This document shows positions 1 to 7,023 of a stretch of 13,081 nucleotides of DNA, in pieces. The DNA is from Treponema sp. (GTDB lineage Bacteria > Spirochaetota > Spirochaetia > Treponematales > Breznakiellaceae). The translations under genes were made by a program, and so were the position numbers. Each line of letters opens with the position of its first letter. The first letter of the stretch is position 1. The stretch is taken from the NCBI GenBank assembly GCA_031283505.1, contig JAITBO010000297.1, forward strand, positions 1 to 13,081, in the 5' to 3' direction. Below the pieces are notes generated by a model. The model did not search any database. It worked only from the letters and a program-made list of their open reading frames with translations, and was not told where the DNA came from.

Positions 1-630
1 TCCATTCCGACACCGGCAGTGAATTCATCAACCGGCCGGTCGACCTCTGGTGTCAACGCCACGGGGTTGCCTTCTCACGGGCCGCCCCACCCACAAAAAC
101 GACAATTGCTATGTTGAACAGAAAAACTACGCCGCCGTCCGCAAGATCGCCGGCTATTTCCGCTACCAGGGCGCCGCGGGGGTAGCCGCCTTGCAAGCCG
201 TCTATGACGCCTACAATCCCCTGCCCAACCTATACTACCCCTGCATGAAACAAATCAAGCGCGAACGGGTCGGGGCAAAAAAAAGAACCAGGGGAAAACA
301 CCCTTCCAACGGCTTTTGGAGCAGCCCTTTGAGGACAGGCTCGAGGAACGGCGGGTCAAGATGGCTGCCCTGCCCTTAAAAGACGCAACGGATTTAGTGG
401 AGCAGAAAGTGCAGATGGACCGGGCGGTTGACAGCCTGCTTCATTCCGCCCCGGCGCGGAACTGGAAGCCATGGTTAGAATTTAACGTGGCGCATCGGTT
501 TTGCTATGGTTCGTTTTTTACGTGGCGCAACACGGGCAGTTTCTTGTACGGTCAGGATTGGATTATCCGGGACTGCGGGATGGTGGCTGACGCGTCCTTC
601 CTGTCCCGCTCCCAGCAATTCTCAGTTTAA
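1..630 (+). pseudogene. Integrase-core (rve, DDE) IS transposase, 3' part, two frameshifts
   Basis: This is the C-terminal part of an integrase-core transposase; its 5' end lies outside the window. The reading is split over three frames. Positions 3-80 give HSDTGSEFIN with a catalytic Asp. Positions 80 to about 284 give GRPTHKNDNCYVEQKN, carrying the catalytic Glu, and then the family's C-terminal region. From about 285 the third frame gives KTPFQRLLEQPFEDRLEERR. The first shift is explained by loss of one G in the GGG run at 79-81. The second falls in or near the eight-A run at 277-284 or the G run at 291-294. The last frame stays open to TAA at 628-630, but recognisable protein probably ends near 450-480 and the rest looks like IS terminal DNA. 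The closest match I recall is the IS481/IS3-like rve group; the exact family is not certain. Confidence 0.8.
485..529 (+). repeat. Pair of 10-bp direct repeats at the end of the IS remnant
   Basis: The sequence acgtggcgca occurs at 485-494 and again at 520-529, a 35-bp period, each preceded by a T-rich stretch. Paired short repeats just after a transposase gene are typical of terminal transposase-binding sites, so this probably marks the right end of the element. That role is inferred. Confidence 0.5.
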
Positions 631-749
631 AAATATTTCACGTAAAAAAGCCTGAAAACAACGAGTTTTTCGGTTTATCTTGACCATTGTCTGTTTTTTC
701 ATACACTTTTTGCCGATTTTGGGTGTTTTTTTCCCAAACTGAGAATTGC
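615..749. mobile_element. 135-bp AT-rich element with perfect 14-bp inverted repeats (MITE-like)
   Basis: gcaattctcagttt at 615-628 is the exact reverse complement of aaactgagaattgc at 736-749. The 107 bp between them is AT-rich, has no credible gene, and contains a nested hairpin at the right end (tttggg 718-723 with cccaaa 733-738). The flanks carry an imperfect direct repeat, ccgctcccagc (606-616) and ccgctccagc (755-764), which could be a decayed target duplication. The layout fits a non-autonomous IS derivative or the joined ends of a deleted IS. Its family is not recognised. Confidence 0.55.
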
Positions 750-770
750 AGGTTCCGCTCCAGCGTCCAG

Positions 771-800
771 TTGACGAAAATCCGTTCATAGGACAATATT
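771..800 (+). promoter_or_regulatory. Possible promoter of the first PilZ gene
   Basis: TTGACG at 771-776 matches the -35 consensus at five of six positions. An 18-bp spacer leads to AATATT at 795-800 (four of six for -10). The start would fall only a few bases before the ATG at 810. The sequence between the inverted-repeat element and the gene leaves little room for any other promoter, but the -10 is weak. Confidence 0.35.
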
Positions 801-809
801 AAAGTAAAT

Positions 810-1157
810 ATGTTCAATGAAAGGAAAAGCATCCGATATCCGGCTCACGCACGAGCCCGAATTCCTGCCGCTTTTACAGGAGAAGCGTTTTTAAGAGATA
901 TCAGTATAACCGGATGCTGTATTGAGTGTACGATAAATATTGATATTAAAACCAATGCCACTTATAAAATTGAAATTTTCCCTGAGGCTTCAGCGGAGAT
1001 AGGTAATTTTGAAGTCACGGCAGAGTCCCGGTGGGTCAGGATCGGGGGATATTCCTGTGAAGTAGGGTTCAGGATCATTGCCTCCCCCAAAGGAAAACTT
1101 TTTCAGCGGTATGTGGACTATTTAAGCTGGCGGAGCGGTTCTTCCTCCTCACCATAG
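810..1157 (+). CDS. PilZ domain protein, predicted c-di-GMP receptor
   Basis: A 115-residue cytosolic protein that is essentially a single PilZ domain. Both halves of the c-di-GMP binding signature are visible: RxxxR at residues 5-9 (RKSIR) and DxSxxG at residues 30-35 (DISITG). The rest alternates beta strands and ends in a short helix (FQRYVDYLSWR). PilZ proteins bind c-di-GMP and pass the signal to motility, envelope or enzyme partners; the partner here is unknown. The ribosome site is poor (AGGA lies 16 bases upstream of the ATG), which fits a very short leader. It is followed after 37 bp by a paralogue, and the two share a near-identical 32-bp stretch, so they arose by tandem duplication. 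The family call is firm; the process it controls is not known. Confidence 0.85.
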   Translation: MFNERKSIRYPAHARARIPAAFTGEAFLRDISITGCCIECTINIDIKTNATYKIEIFPEASAEIGNFEVTAESRWVRIGGYSCEVGFRIIASPKGKLFQRYVDYLSWRSGSSSSP

Positions 1158-1194
1158 GGTTTTGTATGTAGTATTCGACAAAAGAGACATGATT

Positions 1195-1572
1195 ATGAAT
1201 GAAAAACGGAACAGTATCAGGTATCTCTCGTGTGCGGAAATCCGTATAGATGAAAATCAAAATACCAGGATGTTTTTAAGGGATATTAGTTTAACCGGAT
1301 GCTCAATAACCAACTCGCCCAGTGGCTTTGAGGCCGATGCCATCGGTGATGCGATAGCCGGAATTTATCCCGAAGCAGACCGGGAATACAACATTATAAT
1401 TTTTCCGGAAGCGGAATCCGGGATAATGTCTTTTACATTAAAGGTTGAACTTTGCTGGTCCTGTATTCAAGGTAAGCTTTATGCAGCCGGCGGCATCATC
1501 AGCGGCTACCCGGAGGGATCGCAGTATCAATTATTCGCCAATTACCTTGCCTGGCAGGCTGCCAATATATGA
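1195..1572 (+). CDS. PilZ domain protein, paralogue of the upstream gene
   Basis: A 125-residue single-domain PilZ protein. The c-di-GMP signature has the same spacing as in its neighbour: RNSIR at residues 5-9 and DISLTG at 30-35, then a shared sequence around IIIFPEA. It differs by roughly a dozen extra residues after the second motif. I place the start at ATG 1195, because this aligns MNEKRNSIRY with MFNERKSIRY of the paralogue and puts an AGAG ribosome site at 8-base spacing. In-frame starts at TTG 1162 and ATG 1189 are possible. Its stop TGA overlaps the start of the rlmM-like gene as ATGA, so the two are probably translated together. Conservation of both motifs suggests that both copies still bind the nucleotide. 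Confidence 0.85.
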   Translation: MNEKRNSIRYLSCAEIRIDENQNTRMFLRDISLTGCSITNSPSGFEADAIGDAIAGIYPEADREYNIIIFPEAESGIMSFTLKVELCWSCIQGKLYAAGGIISGYPEGSQYQLFANYLAWQAANI

Positions 1573-2540
1573 AGATTACCCCGCTGAGGGGCCGAGTGTT
1601 TCAGGCGCTTGCTGAGTTTGAGGCTCATCTGCGGGGGGAACTAGGTTCCTGGCAGGAGGTCTGGGGTTCTCTGTACTATGTTCCAGGGGAAGGCGGAGCT
1701 TCACAGGAACCGGCAGAAGGTCCGGTATTACAGGCTGTGTTCTCTACTTCTTTCTGGAACCGCAATATCTGGCTTGAACCTTTACGGGTGGAATTTGATT
1801 CCATGACGGAAGCGACGGCTGCGCTCCGGGCTATTCAGCGCAACTGGGTGCCCTCCCTGTTCACCTGTTTCCGCCGAGGCGCCCTGATCGCCGCAAAATT
1901 GCCGCCCCTTTCCGCAAAGCCGCGGCCCTTCCCGTGGTTGCTTCCGGACGCGCCCATGGGAAGCTGGACTTTGTTGGATGCCCATACCATGATCGCCTCC
2001 CCGCTCTGTACCAGCCCTTTCCCCAACGGGTTCATCTCGTTTGAGGAAGACACTCAAGGCCCTCCAAGTCGGGCCTACCTTAAACTCTGGGAAGCCCTAG
2101 TCCGCTGCCGGAAGTTTCCTGTTGTCGGGGAGAGGTGTCTTGACGCCGGGGCAAGTCCCGGCGGCTGGACTTGGGCGCTGGCGAGGCTGGGGGTTCAGGT
2201 CACTGCGGTGGATCGGGCTCCTCTTGAGGACCGGATCGCCGCCCTGCCCAAGGTGAATTTTATCAGACACGATGCCTTCACCCTGAAGCCTGAGGATGTA
2301 GGTCCCCTGGACTGGCTTTTCTGTGATGTCATCTGTTATCCGTCCCGGCTCTACGAATGGATAGAGCGGTGGCTTCAATCGGAACTCTGCCGGAATTTTG
2401 TATGCACGATAAAAATGCAAGGCCAGCCGGATTTTGAAACCACACGGCGTTTTGCCGCAATTCCCGGCAGCAGCGTGGTACATCTGTGCCACAACAAGCA
2501 TGAACTCACCTGGATCAAAGTATCCGGCATAACAGCGTAA
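1569..2540 (+). CDS. rlmM: RlmM-like 23S rRNA 2'-O-methyltransferase
   Basis: A 323-residue protein with a C-terminal FtsJ/RrmJ-type Rossmann domain. The SAM-binding motif is DAGASPGGW (residues 192-200). The K-D-K-E catalytic tetrad of ribose 2'-O-methyltransferases is visible as K172 (SRAYLKL), D253 (FCDVI), K282 (CTIKMQG) and E312 (HELTW). In RlmM the N-terminal half is a substrate-binding region; here residues 1-160 are divergent. RlmM of E. coli methylates C2498 of 23S rRNA with SAM; the same target is inferred here. At 323 residues it is somewhat shorter than the E. coli enzyme. The start ATG 1569 overlaps the PilZ stop and lacks a good ribosome site, consistent with coupling. Another FtsJ-type specificity is possible, but the long N-terminal region favours RlmM. 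Confidence 0.75.
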   Translation: MKITPLRGRVFQALAEFEAHLRGELGSWQEVWGSLYYVPGEGGASQEPAEGPVLQAVFSTSFWNRNIWLEPLRVEFDSMTEATAALRAIQRNWVPSLFTCFRRGALIAAKLPPLSAKPRPFPWLLPDAPMGSWTLLDAHTMIASPLCTSPFPNGFISFEEDTQGPPSRAYLKLWEALVRCRKFPVVGERCLDAGASPGGWTWALARLGVQVTAVDRAPLEDRIAALPKVNFIRHDAFTLKPEDVGPLDWLFCDVICYPSRLYEWIERWLQSELCRNFVCTIKMQGQPDFETTRRFAAIPGSSVVHLCHNKHELTWIKVSGITA

Positions 2541-2600
2541 AACGAACCAAAAGGGTAAATTGCCGGTACGTCCGGTTCCGTTGTCTATTTTATCGTCTAT

Positions 2601-2628
2601 TCGACAAAGTACCAAAATATGTTATAAT
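2601..2628 (+). promoter_or_regulatory. Sigma70-type extended -10 promoter, probably giving a leaderless mRNA
   Basis: The -35 is TCGACA (2601-2606), and a 16-bp spacer leads to a perfect TATAAT (2623-2628) preceded by the extended -10 TG (2620-2621). The expected transcription start, about 7 bases on, coincides with the ATG at 2635, and there is no Shine-Dalgarno sequence in front of that ATG. The 7-base direct repeat gtctatt at 2583-2589 and 2595-2601 sits at the -35 edge and might be a regulator site. Confidence 0.65.
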
Positions 2629-2634
2629 GACGAC

Positions 2635-4029
2635 ATGGAATCCACAGTTACCGCCGTAGCCCTCTGTGCGGCAGGAGCGGAAAAAGTCGTCTCAAACGAA
2701 TTACGGAAGCTGGATTTTTCCGTGACAGACGGAGGGTATGGCAGGGTCAGGTTTAAAACCGGATTAGCCGGTCTTTACCGCTCCCTTATGGGACTGCGCG
2801 CCGCTGACCGGGTTCTGCTGGAAGCGGCCTGTTTTCCCGCCGGGGATTTCGACGCTCTATTTGAAGGCGCCAGAGAAGTCCCTTGGGAAGCGTACATCCC
2901 CCGGGGCATGGGGCTTACAGTGTCCAAGGTCAGGGCCAACCGTTCCCGCCTTATGGCGGAAACCAGCATTCAGGCGGTGGTTCACAAGGCCGCCGCAGGA
3001 CGGCTTTGTGAACATCTGCGTCTTGCCCGGCTGCCGGAACTGGGGAAAAAGGCGGATCTGCGGGTTTATATCGAAAAGGACCAGGTTTCTCTGCTCCTGG
3101 ATTTGTCCGGGGCGCCTCTTTTCAAGCGGGGTTACCGCACCGGGGGTGGCATAGCGCCTCTGCGGGAAACGACCGCTGCGGCCCTGCTGCTCCTGGCTAA
3201 TTGGCGGCGAAAGTATCCCCTCTGGGACCCCTTCTGCGGGTCGGGGACCATAGCCATTGAAGCCGCCCTCTATGCCTGGGACATGGCACCGGGGTTGGGC
3301 CGGACCTTCGCCTTGCAGGATATGGTTATTGCGGATCCGGCCCTTGAACGGATGATTCGGAAGGAATTATTGGCTAAGGTCGATTTTGGCAGGACCATCC
3401 GTATCTATGGCAGCGATGTAGATGAACGGGCCGTTGCTACCGCTAAGGCGAATCTCCTGCGGGCCTATGAGTTGGCGCGGGGTAAGGCGGTTTCCCCAGA
3501 CAGGGATCACTACCGGGAATACGGAGAAGGCGGCACGGGCAGGCTGTTGCCCGATGATCCCGGCCTTCCTGATATGCGGACGACCGCCTTTGAGAATGCC
3601 GGAGACGGCTGGCCCCGGACAAAGACTCGTCCGTTGCACAACGGTCCGCCCTATAACCAAGGCGCAGAAAAACGGCGCGGACCGGCGAATTCGACAGGTG
3701 GACAGACGGACAGGCGGGATCGGAATGTGGCCGGGCGGCAAGGGAGCCATGAGGAACGGCGGCACCGAAACGTGGAAAAGCGGGCCGATGAGCCGGAGGG
3801 ATTCATCGTCACCAACCCGCCTTACGGCATACGCCTGGGGGATACTGATGCGGCGGAGGCCCTTTACCGGAGAATGGCGGATTTGGGCCAACATTTTTCC
3901 GGCTGGAAACTGGCTGTTATTACCGACCATCCCGGTTTTGAATCCCACTTTAAAAGAAAGGCGGACTCCTGTAAGGAAATTACAAACGGAGCGATCCGTT
4001 CATATATTTATCAATACGAAGGACTCTAG
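2635..4029 (+). CDS. THUMP-domain RNA methyltransferase (RlmL/YpsC-like), with an insertion
   Basis: A 464-residue class I SAM-dependent methyltransferase of the COG0116 type (RlmL N-terminal half, YpsC), which makes N2-methylguanosine in 23S rRNA. Residues 1 to about 165 form the ferredoxin-like/THUMP RNA-binding part, followed by LFKRGYRTGGG and the SAM motif DPFCGSGT (from D198). An acidic SDVDE lies near residue 261, and the catalytic NPPYG starts at N394. About 130 residues separate SDVDE and NPPYG, where about 55 is usual, so there is an insertion of roughly 80 hydrophilic, Arg/Gly/Asp-rich residues between about 280 and 385. ATG 2635 is chosen because homologous sequence begins there and the promoter abuts it; an in-frame start at 2560 would lie upstream of that promoter. 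The tetR-like gene follows after 12 bp. The family is secure; the exact target base is inferred. Confidence 0.85.
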   Translation: MESTVTAVALCAAGAEKVVSNELRKLDFSVTDGGYGRVRFKTGLAGLYRSLMGLRAADRVLLEAACFPAGDFDALFEGAREVPWEAYIPRGMGLTVSKVRANRSRLMAETSIQAVVHKAAAGRLCEHLRLARLPELGKKADLRVYIEKDQVSLLLDLSGAPLFKRGYRTGGGIAPLRETTAAALLLLANWRRKYPLWDPFCGSGTIAIEAALYAWDMAPGLGRTFALQDMVIADPALERMIRKELLAKVDFGRTIRIYGSDVDERAVATAKANLLRAYELARGKAVSPDRDHYREYGEGGTGRLLPDDPGLPDMRTTAFENAGDGWPRTKTRPLHNGPPYNQGAEKRRGPANSTGGQTDRRDRNVAGRQGSHEERRHRNVEKRADEPEGFIVTNPPYGIRLGDTDAAEALYRRMADLGQHFSGWKLAVITDHPGFESHFKRKADSCKEITNGAIRSYIYQYEGL

Positions 4030-4041
4030 GGAGCGGTAAAT

Positions 4042-4644
4042 ATGTCTATTGTGGTAGAGCATGAAAAACGGCAGCGGGAGATTCTGGAGAAGGCGTTGGA
4101 TGTTTTTATAGATGAAGGATACGAAAACGCGACATTTCAAAAAATCGCCGACCGTTGCGCTATTACCAGAACAACACTTTATATATATTTTAGAAACAAA
4201 AAAGAGATTTTTAATTTTTCAATCAAACAGCTTTTAGGAAAAGTTGAAAAAGACATTCTTGAAGTTAAAGAGAACCGGGAACTCAATTATGTAGAAAAGA
4301 TCGCCAAAGTTCTACAGGTTATCCTTGAACATCTGGAAGAAAGCCGCCGCCTCTTGTCGGTGATCCTGGATTTTCTGATCAATCTGTCCAAAAGCGGCAC
4401 GAGCCCGGACAGCCGGGTCAGACGGAGGACTGTCCGGCTGCGTCATATTCTGGCAACCATGGTGATTGAAGGGATATGGGCCGGAGAAATTGAGCCCATC
4501 AATGTACGTGCGGCGGACGATTTGTTGTATGGAATAATCGAAGCCGCTATATTCCGCCTGGCAGTACTCAAACGTGAATCCGTTGGTGAATTAAGGCATT
4601 CGGCTGCCCTGGCGGCACGGCAACTCGGAACCTGCGCTCCGTAA
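4042..4644 (+). CDS. TetR/AcrR-family transcriptional regulator
   Basis: A 200-residue protein with a TetR helix-turn-helix at residues about 10-60: ILEKALDVFIDEGYENATFQKIADRCAITRTTLYIYFRNKKEIF. The GY, T, IA and YxYFxNKxE positions are all typical. The C-terminal two thirds is a helical ligand and dimerisation domain with no recognisable effector signature. The start is supported by AGGGAG at 4028-4033, eight bases before the ATG. The gene lies 12 bp after the methyltransferase and probably shares its transcript. Base composition changes within it: 4100-4320 is AT-rich and the remainder is clearly GC-richer. It converges on the AAA+ gene, whose stop is 45 bp away, and I see no convincing terminator in that gap. 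Its target genes are unknown; autoregulation of the promoter at 2601-2628 is one possibility. Confidence 0.85.
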   Translation: MSIVVEHEKRQREILEKALDVFIDEGYENATFQKIADRCAITRTTLYIYFRNKKEIFNFSIKQLLGKVEKDILEVKENRELNYVEKIAKVLQVILEHLEESRRLLSVILDFLINLSKSGTSPDSRVRRRTVRLRHILATMVIEGIWAGEIEPINVRAADDLLYGIIEAAIFRLAVLKRESVGELRHSAALAARQLGTCAP

Positions 4645-4689
4645 GAACTTTTCCGGCCTGTATCAAAACAACCAGCATAGAAAGCGATC

Positions 4690-6201
4690 TTATTCCCAGG
4701 GAAACCGTATTCCTCCAGCCGCCCAGCCGCCTTCGCCCGCAAGCCAGTCCACATACTGCACAGCGGTCCGGGGCGATCTGCCGTTGAACCATTTTTCCCA
4801 GCGGAGGGCGTCTTCCCGAAAACGAGTCCTCAGTTCCCCGTCAACAGGAGGCAGAGGGTCGGGCAGTACGCCCCGGCGGCAGGCGATATATTCGGCAATG
4901 CGCAGGTATTCTTCCTGTCCGGGGGTGGTGAACACCACGGTGACGCCAAAGCGGTCCGCCAGGGAGAACTGTTCCTGCATGGTATCAAAAGCCCGGAAAT
5001 CCCCGGTAGAAGCGGACTCGGCAGCCTGGGATCCGGTGGGCCGGTCGGCGATCCTCTCTTTTACCAGGTGGCGGCGGTTGCTGGTGACATAGATCGCCGC
5101 GTTGGGCGGTCTGGACTCGATACTCCCTTCCAGCAGAGCTTTAAGGTTCATAAACGAGCTATCGGCGAATTCAAACGAGAGATCATCGATAAAAACGACA
5201 AAACGCCTGGAAGGACGGTCCGCCAGGGTATTCATTATACTTGAAAGTTCTGTCAGATCTGACTTGTCGATTTCGATGAGTTTTAGGCCCCGGTCCGCGT
5301 ATTCCCTGCATACCGCCTTGATCGTGGCGGATTTGCCGGTTCCCCGGTCCCCGTAGAGAAGCAGGTTGTTGGCGGGCCTCCCTTCCAAAAGTCTGAGGGT
5401 GTTGGACATTACCACGGACCTCTGATCTTCATAGCCAAAAAGATCAGCGATAGTAACCAGATCGGGATTATGAACCGGCCTCAGAAAAAATGAAAGCGGC
5501 TGGGAGGAATCTTCTGCGGAAAAATCGACCACTGCGCTCCGGTGGGAAAATTCAGAAATGAAAGGCTCTGACACCCAGGTAAAACAACTGTACTGTCCCA
5601 GGATACCCGCTCCTTTTTTGCGCAGATATTCTGTCAGGACCGGCAGGGAAGATCCCCAATTTGAGTGTTCCGGAAAAAGTTTGAGTATGGCGCCGGAGGT
5701 TCCACTCCCGGCCTTCTTTCCCTCGGCAGCCCAAAGAACGCGGGACTCTTCTTCAATGTTTCCTGCGATCTGATCAAAGCCGTTTTTTCTGAGAATTTCC
5801 GCGATATGAAAACCCAGGCCGTGAATCTCAAAAGAAGCAATGCGTCCAAGCCGGGAAAGGTCCGTCTTGGCCAGGGCGCAGAGTACTGTGGGAGGATTTT
5901 CCTGGTTCTCCGCGGCACAGGTATAGGGGTTGTCATCACTGAGGGTTAAATAACCTATAGTAATATAGAATGAATAGTCCCGCTGGGTTTGAACAAAGAC
6001 ATTTATAAACGAGGCCCAATCTTCGGCAATTTCTATGTAGGTATCGGAAAGGCCGTACATGGGGTCTTCATCTTTTTCTTCCGAAAGATCGTCAAGAAGT
6101 TCCCGCAACGTACAGAGGAGCGGGTGGTCCTTCAACGCGGAGAACAAAGAAAGCCCCATGATGTCGGCTAAAGTTGTATAAATCCTGTTGTTTATATTCA
6201 T
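4690..6201 (-). CDS. AAA+ ATPase of the DUF815 family, last gene of the rnf operon
   Basis: A 503-residue protein whose C-terminal half is a DUF815-type AAA+ domain. Walker A is GDRGTGKS (residues 284-291), Walker B is FVVFIDD (334-340), a sensor-1-like TSNRRHL lies at 373-379, and SLADRFG, typical of the family, is at 413-419. Residues 1-250 are a poorly conserved region with helical stretches, without signal peptide or clear membrane segment, so it is probably cytosolic. The ATG at 6201 overlaps the rnfB stop as ATGA, and longer in-frame starts would lie inside rnfB. DUF815 proteins are ATPases of unknown function. The tight coupling to rnfB suggests a role linked to the Rnf complex, such as assembly, cofactor loading or turnover, but this is inference; gene order alone could be accidental. 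Confidence 0.85.
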   Translation of the reverse strand: MNINNRIYTTLADIMGLSLFSALKDHPLLCTLRELLDDLSEEKDEDPMYGLSDTYIEIAEDWASFINVFVQTQRDYSFYITIGYLTLSDDNPYTCAAENQENPPTVLCALAKTDLSRLGRIASFEIHGLGFHIAEILRKNGFDQIAGNIEEESRVLWAAEGKKAGSGTSGAILKLFPEHSNWGSSLPVLTEYLRKKGAGILGQYSCFTWVSEPFISEFSHRSAVVDFSAEDSSQPLSFFLRPVHNPDLVTIADLFGYEDQRSVVMSNTLRLLEGRPANNLLLYGDRGTGKSATIKAVCREYADRGLKLIEIDKSDLTELSSIMNTLADRPSRRFVVFIDDLSFEFADSSFMNLKALLEGSIESRPPNAAIYVTSNRRHLVKERIADRPTGSQAAESASTGDFRAFDTMQEQFSLADRFGVTVVFTTPGQEEYLRIAEYIACRRGVLPDPLPPVDGELRTRFREDALRWEKWFNGRSPRTAVQYVDWLAGEGGWAAGGIRFPWE

Positions 6202-7010
6202 ACCACAGCGGCATCCTGCAATAGTTTTAATACTTTCGTCGGACATTTTGAAACGCAGGTCCCGCAGGAAGTACATTTGCCGTAATCAACATTGGGAATG
6301 CCATTGTCCATGGCGATGCACTGTTCCGGGCAGTTCTTTACGCACAGTTCACACTTGATGCATCCGGCCTTACAGGTCTTCATCACCATGGCTTTGACAG
6401 GATTTCTGTTGGAGCAAAACGCGAACGCTCCTTTTTGATCCAGGGGCGCCTCCCGGAGTATGCTCTGGGGACATTCGCCTATGCAGGCTTTACAGCCCGT
6501 ACATTTGGCTTTGTCGATTCGGGGCAGCCCGTTTTCCCCCATGCTGAGGGCGCCGAACTTGCAGACCGCCAGACAGTCCCCAAAACCCAGGCAACCCCAT
6601 GCGCAGAGTTTGGTTCCCCCTGTGGAAAGCTTGGCCCCCCGGCAGGTCCTGATGCCCGTGTATTCTCCTTTGCCCGGCGCACGGTCATTAGATCCCTGAC
6701 AGGCCAGAACCGCCGTTACCGGAACAACCGCTACGTTTCCGCCCATAAGAGCGGCAAGCCGCGCCGCCACTCCGGGCCCTCCGACGGAACAACCGTTGAT
6801 CCCCGCGTCCCTTTTAGCCACCGCTGCGGCATAGGCGTCACATCCGGGATACCCGCAGGCCCCGCAGTTGGCCCCCGGCAATATCTCCCGGACCTGATCC
6901 ACTAAAGGGTCCTGGGCTACCGCGAAAAACTGCCGGAAAAACCCCAGGGCCGCTCCTAAAATAAAAGCCAGAGCCGCCGCAAAAATGGCGGTTGTTACTA
7001 TAATACTCAT
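6198..7010 (-). CDS. rnfB: Rnf electron-transfer complex subunit RnfB
   Basis: A 270-residue iron-sulfur subunit of the ion-translocating ferredoxin:NAD oxidoreductase. One N-terminal membrane helix (residues 3-25) is followed by the 4Fe-4S domain CGACGYPGC with C49, C52, C57 and C74. Ferredoxin-type Cys clusters follow: C136/C140/C146/C150, C170/C173/C176/C180, a set around C213-C231, and C246/C249/C252/C256. RnfB is regarded as the entry point for electrons from reduced ferredoxin, on the cytoplasmic face. The start has AAGGA seven bases upstream and lies 13 bp after the rnfA stop. The Cys-rich C-terminal part matches the longer RnfB form found in anaerobes. The stop overlaps the start of the AAA+ gene. 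Confidence 0.95.
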   Translation of the reverse strand: MSIIVTTAIFAAALAFILGAALGFFRQFFAVAQDPLVDQVREILPGANCGACGYPGCDAYAAAVAKRDAGINGCSVGGPGVAARLAALMGGNVAVVPVTAVLACQGSNDRAPGKGEYTGIRTCRGAKLSTGGTKLCAWGCLGFGDCLAVCKFGALSMGENGLPRIDKAKCTGCKACIGECPQSILREAPLDQKGAFAFCSNRNPVKAMVMKTCKAGCIKCELCVKNCPEQCIAMDNGIPNVDYGKCTSCGTCVSKCPTKVLKLLQDAAVV

Positions 7011-7023
7011 TGTGTGTTCCTTT

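Noticed and set aside
638..832. Minus-strand 64-residue open frame across the inverted-repeat element
   Set aside because: It lies mostly in AT-rich repeat DNA, has no ribosome site or recognisable domain, and overlaps the start of the first PilZ gene.
3367..3948. Minus-strand 193-residue and plus-strand 205-residue open frames in the THUMP methyltransferase
   Set aside because: Both are shadows of the GC-rich coding sequence; the methyltransferase frame carries all conserved motifs on both sides of the insertion.
4645..4689. Bidirectional terminator between the convergent tetR and AAA+ genes
   Set aside because: I found no stable inverted repeat or T tract in this 45-bp gap.
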